DNA of 64,000 bases from Peristeroidobacter soli (GTDB lineage Bacteria; Pseudomonadota; Gammaproteobacteria; Steroidobacterales; Steroidobacteraceae), in the NCBI RefSeq assembly GCF_004138485.1, contig NZ_RYEV01000006.1:186001-250000 (forward strand). Direction: 5' to 3'. Of this stretch, positions 59,050 through 64,000 are shown piece by piece. A program made the translations under genes and the position numbers. The notes beneath the pieces are model-generated. The model saw nothing but the letters and a program-made list of their open reading frames with translations. It ran no database searches and was not told the DNA's origin. Position 1 is the stretch's first letter; each line of letters begins with the position of its first letter.

Positions 59050-60564
59050 GTGCCAAGCGAGGCCGACGCCATCCAGCTCAATGAGAAGCTGTTCTCGGAC
59101 ACCATGGTCGAGAGCATGCCGGGCATTCTGTATTGCTACGACGCGGACGGTCGGTTCCTGCGTTGGAATCGCAACTTCGAGGCGGTCTCCGGTTACGGCC
59201 ACGACGAAATCGTCGGCATGCATCCGCTGGATTTTTTCGCGGCCGAAGACCGGGCGTGGGTCGAGGCGCGGATCCAGCAGGTGTTCAGCAGTGGCGAGTC
59301 TTCGATAGCAGCCTCGTTCCTGGCAAAAAACGGCACGCGCACGCCGTATTTTTTCACCGGCCGGCGGGTCGAGTTCGAAGGCCGGCCTTGCCTGGTCGGA
59401 GTCGGCATCGACATCTCGGATCGGGTTCGGACCGAGCAGCGGCTGGCCGACAGCGAACGGCGCTACCGCGAATTGGTCGAGCATGCCAACAGCATCATCC
59501 TGCGTTGGGATTCCCAAGGCCGGATCGCCTTCCTCAACGACTTCGGCCTGCGCTTCTTCGGCTATACGGAACAGGAGATCGTCGGCCGGCATGTCATCGG
59601 TACCATTGTGCCGTCCACCGATGCCGGGGGCGCCGATCTGCGCCAGCTGATGGACCGGATCTGCGCGGCGCCGGAAGCGTTCGAGCAGAACACCAATGAG
59701 AACATGCGTCGCAATGGCGAGCGGGTCTGGATCTCCTGGACCAACCGGATCGAGCGCGACGCCAACGGCGCTGTTTCGGCCATCCTCAGTATCGGCACCG
59801 ACATCACCGAACGCCTGCGGGCTGAAGCCGAACGTGAGCAGAGATTGCGCGCCGAGGAGGCGGACCGGGTCAAGTCGGCGTTCCTCGCGACCATGTCTCA
59901 TGAGCTGCGCACGCCGCTCAATTCCATCATCGGCTTCACCGGGGTCATGTTGCAGGGACTGGCCGGTCCGTTGAACGACGAGCAGCGCAAGCAGCTGGAC
60001 ATGGTCCGTTCCAGCGCCCGGCATTTGCTGGCCCTGGTGAACGACGTGCTGGATATTTCCAAGATCGAAGCCGGTCAGCTGGGCGTGAGCCGCGTGCCGT
60101 TCGACGCCCGGCGTTCGATCGACAAGGTGCTGGCGCTGGTCTCACCGCAGGCCACCGCGAAACAGCTGCCGCTGCGGGTTCACGCCGGCGAGGGGCTCGG
60201 TCAGCTGGTCGGCGATCAGCGGCGTTTCGAGCAGGTGCTGTTGAATCTGCTCAGCAACGCGATCAAGTTCACCGACCACGGCGAGGTCACCCTCGTGGCC
60301 GAACGCAACGCCGACCATACGTTGCGATTGCAGGTGTGCGACACTGGCATCGGGATCGGCCCGGACGATCTGCAATCGTTGTTTCAGCCGTTCAAACAAG
60401 TGGAGTCCGGCCTGGCTCGCAGGCACGAGGGGACCGGGCTGGGGCTGGCGATCTGCAGACGTCTGACCGAGCTCATGGGCGGGCAGATCGCCGCCGCCAG
60501 CGAATGGGGTAAGGGCAGCGTCTTCACGGTGACTCTGCCGATCCAGGCCACAGCGCGACAATAA
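59050..60564 (+). CDS. PAS-PAS sensor histidine kinase
   Basis: 504 aa from GTG 59050. The frame is open upstream to 58831, but that part has no domain and would overlap the divergent lipoprotein start, so the start is uncertain. PAS-1 about 8-125 (SMPGILYCYDADGRFLRWNR, YGHDEIVGMHPLDFFAAEDR), PAS-2 about 130-255 (SIILRWDSQGRIAFLNDFGL, FFGYTEQEIVG), HisKA with His284 (SHELRTPLNSIIGFTGV), then the ATPase with LSNAIKFT, DTGIGIGPDD and HEGTGLGLAICRRL. No membrane helix, so it is a cytoplasmic sensor. It is followed two bases later by a response regulator and then a hybrid kinase. Confidence 0.85.
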   Translation: MPSEADAIQLNEKLFSDTMVESMPGILYCYDADGRFLRWNRNFEAVSGYGHDEIVGMHPLDFFAAEDRAWVEARIQQVFSSGESSIAASFLAKNGTRTPYFFTGRRVEFEGRPCLVGVGIDISDRVRTEQRLADSERRYRELVEHANSIILRWDSQGRIAFLNDFGLRFFGYTEQEIVGRHVIGTIVPSTDAGGADLRQLMDRICAAPEAFEQNTNENMRRNGERVWISWTNRIERDANGAVSAILSIGTDITERLRAEAEREQRLRAEEADRVKSAFLATMSHELRTPLNSIIGFTGVMLQGLAGPLNDEQRKQLDMVRSSARHLLALVNDVLDISKIEAGQLGVSRVPFDARRSIDKVLALVSPQATAKQLPLRVHAGEGLGQLVGDQRRFEQVLLNLLSNAIKFTDHGEVTLVAERNADHTLRLQVCDTGIGIGPDDLQSLFQPFKQVESGLARRHEGTGLGLAICRRLTELMGGQIAAASEWGKGSVFTVTLPIQATARQ

Positions 60565-60566
60565 CA

Positions 60567-60935
60567 ATGGCTACGATGCTGTTGATCGAAGATAACGTCC
60601 AGAATCGCTACCTGGCGACGTTCCTGCTGGAACAGCATGGCCACCGCGTGCTGCAGGCCGAAGACGGTCTGCTCGGCCTCGACATGGCCGCGAAACTGCG
60701 CCCCGACCTGATCCTGCTCGATATCCAGCTGCCCGGCATGGACGGTCACGCCGTGGCCCGCGCGCTGAAGAGCGATCCCGCGCTCAGCGCCATTCCCATC
60801 GTCGCCGTCACTTCCTATGCGATGGCCGGCGATCGTGAGAAATGTCTGGAGGCCGGCGCCGAGGGCTATATCGAAAAGCCCATCGATCCGGAGTCCTTCG
60901 TCGCCGAAGTCGAGCGCTTCCTATGCGTGTCCTGA
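60567..60935 (+). CDS. single-domain response regulator (CheY/DivK-like)
   Basis: 122 aa, only a receiver domain: MATMLLIEDNVQNRYLATFL (acidic pair Glu8-Asp9), phosphoacceptor Asp52 in ILLDIQLPGMDGHAVARALK, switch Thr/Ser in IVAVTSYAMAGDREKC, and the conserved Lys in AEGYIEKPIDP. No output domain. It starts two bases after the PAS kinase and overlaps the hybrid kinase gene by 13 bases, so it is made from the same transcript. It may shuttle phosphate between the two kinases (inference). Confidence 0.93.
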   Translation: MATMLLIEDNVQNRYLATFLLEQHGHRVLQAEDGLLGLDMAAKLRPDLILLDIQLPGMDGHAVARALKSDPALSAIPIVAVTSYAMAGDREKCLEAGAEGYIEKPIDPESFVAEVERFLCVS

Positions 60936-62971
60936 TCGTCGACGATCATTCGGAGAACTTGTATCTCCTGCGTGTGCTCCTGCAGGGGCACGGTCATCAG
61001 GTTACCGAAGCGGCCGATGGTGCCGCCGCTTTGAGTCTCGCCCGGCAGGATCCGCCGGAGCTCATCGTCTCGGACCTGTTGATGCCGGTGCTGGACGGCT
61101 ATGCGTTGCTGCGCCACTGGCGCTCCGATGCTCGACTGAAGTCGATTCCTTTCGTGGTCTACACCGCCACTTACACCGAGCCTCAGGATGAGCAGCTCGC
61201 GATGGCGTTGGGCGCCGATGCTTTCATCATCAAGCCCACGGAACCCGAGCATCTGATGGCGCGGATCGAGGAGACGCTGGCGCGCCGGGCTCGAGGCGAG
61301 TCGACGGCCGCACGTTCGCCGGTCGAGGAATCGCTGCTCCTCAAACAATACAACGAGGTGCTGATCCGCAAGCTGGAAGACAAGCTGGTGCAGCTGGAAC
61401 AGACCAATCGCGGGCTGCAACAGGAGATCGGCGAGCGCAAGCGAACTGAAGCGGCGCTGCGTAATAGCCAGGAGATGCTGCGCGCGGTGGCGGAAGGCAC
61501 TTCGGATGCGGTGTTCGTCAAGGATCGCAACGGCCGTTATCTGTTGGTCAACGAGTCGGCCAGCCGCTATATCGGCAGACCGCCGAGCGACATCGTGGGG
61601 TGTGACGACGTCGCGCTGTTCGGCGCACCGGGTGCGGCTGCGCTTGCCTTGAACGACCGGGAAGTCATGCAAGCGAATACCGCCCTCACGTTCGAGGAGA
61701 CGTTGCAAGTGGGCGGCATGGAACGCTTGTTTCATGCGACCAAGGCGCCGTATCGCGACGAGCGTGGCAACGTCGCCGGTGTCGTCGGCATTTCACGCGA
61801 TATCACCGAGCGTCGCCGTCTCGAAGAGCAGCTGCGCCAGTCGCACAAGATGGAAGCCATCGGCCGGCTCGCCGGCGGGGTGGCGCACGATTTCAACAAT
61901 CTGCTGACCATCATCGGCAGCTACAGCGAATTGATCCTGCACGAGCCGCAGGTCGGCACGACGATTCAGGATCATGCCAAAGCGATACGCGACGCCGGCA
62001 AGCGCGCGTCCGCACTGACGCGTCAGCTGCTCGGTTTCAGCCGGCAGGTGATTACGCAGCCCGAGGTGCTGGATCTGAACGAGGTCGTGGTCGATACCGG
62101 CGACCTGCTGCGGCGATTGATTGGTTCCGACATCACACTCACGACGTTGCGCGGCCCCGGCCTTGGCGCGGTCGAAGCCGATCGCAGCCAGGTGGATCAG
62201 GTGCTGATGAATCTCGCCGTCAACGCGCGCGATGCCATGCCGAGCGGGGGCGCGCTGACCATCGAGACGGCCAACGTGACGCTCGATGCGTCCAGGATCG
62301 ACGCGATGTTCGATTGCCATCCCGGCCGCTATGTGATGTTGGCGGTGACCGATACTGGCAGCGGCATCCCGCCCGAGATCCAGGCGCGCATCTTCGAACC
62401 TTTCTTCACGACCAAGGAAGTGGGCAAGGGAACCGGGCTGGGGCTGTCGATGGTCTTCGGCATCGTTCAGCACAGCGGCGGTTGTATCAAGGTCGAGAGC
62501 GAGCCGGGTCGGGGCTCGACGTTCCGGATCTTCTTGCCGATGGTGGACGCCACGGTGGCGAAACCGGTCGAGAATCGCTTACAGGTGGGGCGCGGCACCG
62601 AAACGATTCTGGTGGTCGAAGACGACGAAGGCGTTCGCGACGTGGTGACCGCCAGCCTGGAGTTGCACGGTTACGATGTGATAACCGCCTTCGACGGCCG
62701 GGATGCCTTGCGCATCGCTCAGACCGCGCGCGAGCCCATCGACCTCGTCCTCACCGATATCGTCATGCCCAACATCAGCGGTTCCGAGGTGGCGCGGCAA
62801 TTGCGGCAGCAGTTTCCCAACATCAAAGTGCTGTTCATGAGTGGCCACAACGAAGATGCCGTGGTCCGTGACGGCCTGCTCGACTCCACGGTGAACTTCA
62901 TCCAGAAACCGTACACCCCGCTGGCGCTCGCGCAGAAAGTGCGCGACGTGCTCGATCGGGGCATCACCTAG
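60923..62971 (+). CDS. hybrid histidine kinase REC-PAS-HisKA-ATPase-REC
   Basis: 682 aa from ATG 60923, 13 bases inside the preceding regulator gene. Receiver 1 at 1-118 with Asp51 ([18 protein letters not shown]) and Lys in [11 protein letters not shown] coiled coil follows at about 150-185 ([20 protein letters not shown]), then a PAS domain (about 190-305), and HisKA with His322 in [13 protein letters not shown]. The ATPase has [20 protein letters not shown] and [18 protein letters not shown]. Receiver 2 at about 565-680 has Asp612 in [20 protein letters not shown]. The DFNNLL type of HisKA is the NtrB-like HWE-free group. No membrane segment. Together with the upstream kinase and regulator it forms a phosphorelay. 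Confidence 0.9.
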   Translation: MRVLIVDDHSENLYLLRVLLQGHGHQVTEAADGAAALSLARQDPPELIVSDLLMPVLDGYALLRHWRSDARLKSIPFVVYTATYTEPQDEQLAMALGADAFIIKPTEPEHLMARIEETLARRARGESTAARSPVEESLLLKQYNEVLIRKLEDKLVQLEQTNRGLQQEIGERKRTEAALRNSQEMLRAVAEGTSDAVFVKDRNGRYLLVNESASRYIGRPPSDIVGCDDVALFGAPGAAALALNDREVMQANTALTFEETLQVGGMERLFHATKAPYRDERGNVAGVVGISRDITERRRLEEQLRQSHKMEAIGRLAGGVAHDFNNLLTIIGSYSELILHEPQVGTTIQDHAKAIRDAGKRASALTRQLLGFSRQVITQPEVLDLNEVVVDTGDLLRRLIGSDITLTTLRGPGLGAVEADRSQVDQVLMNLAVNARDAMPSGGALTIETANVTLDASRIDAMFDCHPGRYVMLAVTDTGSGIPPEIQARIFEPFFTTKEVGKGTGLGLSMVFGIVQHSGGCIKVESEPGRGSTFRIFLPMVDATVAKPVENRLQVGRGTETILVVEDDEGVRDVVTASLELHGYDVITAFDGRDALRIAQTAREPIDLVLTDIVMPNISGSEVARQLRQQFPNIKVLFMSGHNEDAVVRDGLLDSTVNFIQKPYTPLALAQKVRDVLDRGIT

Positions 62972-63187
62972 GGGTGACTCTGGAGTGACGGTGACCTCGT
63001 GCCCGACCCTTGTCGGATACTGACGGCTCCGTCGAATCGTTCACAGTCTGATCATCCAGCCCCGGTCAATTTCCCGGATCTCCTCAAGGTTATTTGGCAG
63101 CCGCCGTACTGAACTCCAGTCGGCGGCCGGTTTACGGCGCGGCGACGAATGTTTCGTGCCTGTCATCCGAGAATTGGAGTCGAACGA

Positions 63188-64000
63188 TGTTTGGTAAGAA
63201 CAAGATCCTGGCGCAGGCGCTGGACGCCGTGCCCGCGAGTATCCTCGTGACGGACGCGCGCGAGACGATTGTCCACCTGAATCCGGCGCTGCGGACGCTG
63301 CTGCGGTCGGTGGAAAGCGACATCAGGAAAAGCCTGCCGCAGTTTTCCGCCGACGAGTTGGTCGGCAAACCGTTGGATCTGTTCTACCGGCTCGCGAGCC
63401 ACCCGATGGAGCAGTCCGGAGCGACGCTCAAGGTTGGCGTACGAACGTTTTCTATTCAGAACGCGCCGATTCTCGACAGCAGCGGCCGGAAGACCGGCGC
63501 GGTGGTGACGTGGACCGAGCACACCGAGCGTCTGGCTCAAGAAACGCAGATCAAGAACAGCATCGGCGGCGTGGTCGCGGCCGCGGCGCAGGGCGATCTT
63601 TCCAAGCGCATCGACGCGAACGGCCTGCCGCCGCATCTCCTCGAAGTGGCGCATGGCATCGATACCTTGCTCGAGCGCATCCAGGATGTTTCCTCGGACT
63701 TGGTTCGCATGAGCGCCGAGCACGAAGCCGGCGATATCGACACCAGAATCGATGCAGGCAAATACGCTGGTCAGTTTCGTGAGCTGGCCGCCGGCATCAA
63801 CGACATGGTGGCCGGTCACATCGCGGTGAAAAAGAAGGCGATGGCTTGTATCGCCGAGTTCGGTCGCGGCAATTTCGATGCGCCGCTGGACAAGTTCCCC
63901 GGCAAGAAGGCCTTCATCAACGACACCATCGAGCAGGTTCGTGGCAACTTGCGCGGCCTGATCGCCGAGATGAACCGGATGTCGAAGGAGCACGACGCGG
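63188..64000 (+). CDS. PAS/HAMP methyl-accepting chemotaxis-like receptor, N-terminal 271 aa (cut by window edge)
   Basis: From ATG 63188 (GGAG nine bases upstream) the frame is open to the window end. Residues 8-115 form a PAS-like domain (ALDAVPASILVTDARETIVH, LNPALRTLLRSV; then GVRTFSIQNAPILDSSGRKT, GAVVTWTEHTERL). From about 120 come tandem HAMP-like units: VVAAAAQGDLSKRIDANGLP, SAEHEAGDIDTRIDAGKYAG, CIAEFGRGNFDAPLDKFPGK. There is no membrane helix, so this is probably a soluble or poly-HAMP receptor, with its signalling (MA) domain beyond the window. It is 216 bp behind the hybrid kinase and may belong to the same sensory locus. Confidence 0.75.

Noticed and set aside
1-64000. tRNA, rRNA, CRISPR, IS elements or prophage
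   Set aside because: I looked for tRNA-like cloverleaf ends, direct spaced repeats, transposase motifs and integrase genes and saw none. A tRNAscan, CRISPR finder and IS database search would settle it.

Overview
The window is high-GC, densely coded gammaproteobacterial DNA. TonB-dependent receptors, FecI/FecR regulation, an aryl-sulfatase, acyl-CoA and SDR catabolic genes and short intergenic gaps suggest an environmental aerobe of the Steroidobacteraceae/Nevskiales type. The taxonomic guess is inference. I see no rRNA, tRNA, CRISPR array, insertion sequence or integrase.

Layout. 1-6.5 kb: remains of a fatty-acid or steroid-type catabolic cluster (acyl-CoA ligase cut by the left edge, two acyl-CoA dehydrogenases, an SDR, an MFS transporter) with a run of truncated genes (SnoaL, SDR, dihydrolipoamide acyltransferase, MFS, TfdA-type dioxygenase). 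6.5-13.3 kb: a large exported protein of unknown function, GH43 and sulfatase remnants, an exported MGH1-like glycosidase and a lipoprotein. 13.5-16.4 kb: a minus-strand operon of an ECF sigma factor, a membrane-anchored PstS-like protein and a secretin-N-domain protein. 16.5-24.3 kb: a FecI/FecR/TonB-receptor system with an FAD-dependent lipoprotein and an exported PIMT. The sigma gene and the receptor are preceded by near-identical 25-bp promoter-like elements. 24.6-30.5 kb: an HbpS/GlcG-like protein, a membrane histidine kinase and a second TonB receptor.

30.6-45.1 kb: stress and accessory metabolism (YghU, DoxX, PdxI-like reductase, LysR and AraC regulators, exported amidohydrolase with a porin, SDR, TetX-like monooxygenase, exported amidase) and a frameshifted HNH nuclease gene. 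45.3-47.8 kb: a compact arsenic operon, arsR-arsN2-arsI-arsC-aqpS, with an aquaglyceroporin and no efflux pump. 47.7-58.9 kb: single enzymes, a lipoprotein with three tandem ~81-aa repeats, TrmO, a TonB-like protein and a large arylsulfatase. 59-64 kb: a signalling cluster (PAS kinase, CheY-like regulator, double-receiver hybrid kinase, PAS/HAMP chemoreceptor cut by the right edge).

The most striking general feature is gene decay. About ten genes are truncated, internally deleted or frameshifted. At three places (about 3.9, 4.87 and 9.757 kb) two divergently oriented genes appear to have lost both of their 5' ends at one junction. This fits small deletions that removed shared promoter regions, although misassembly is not excluded.
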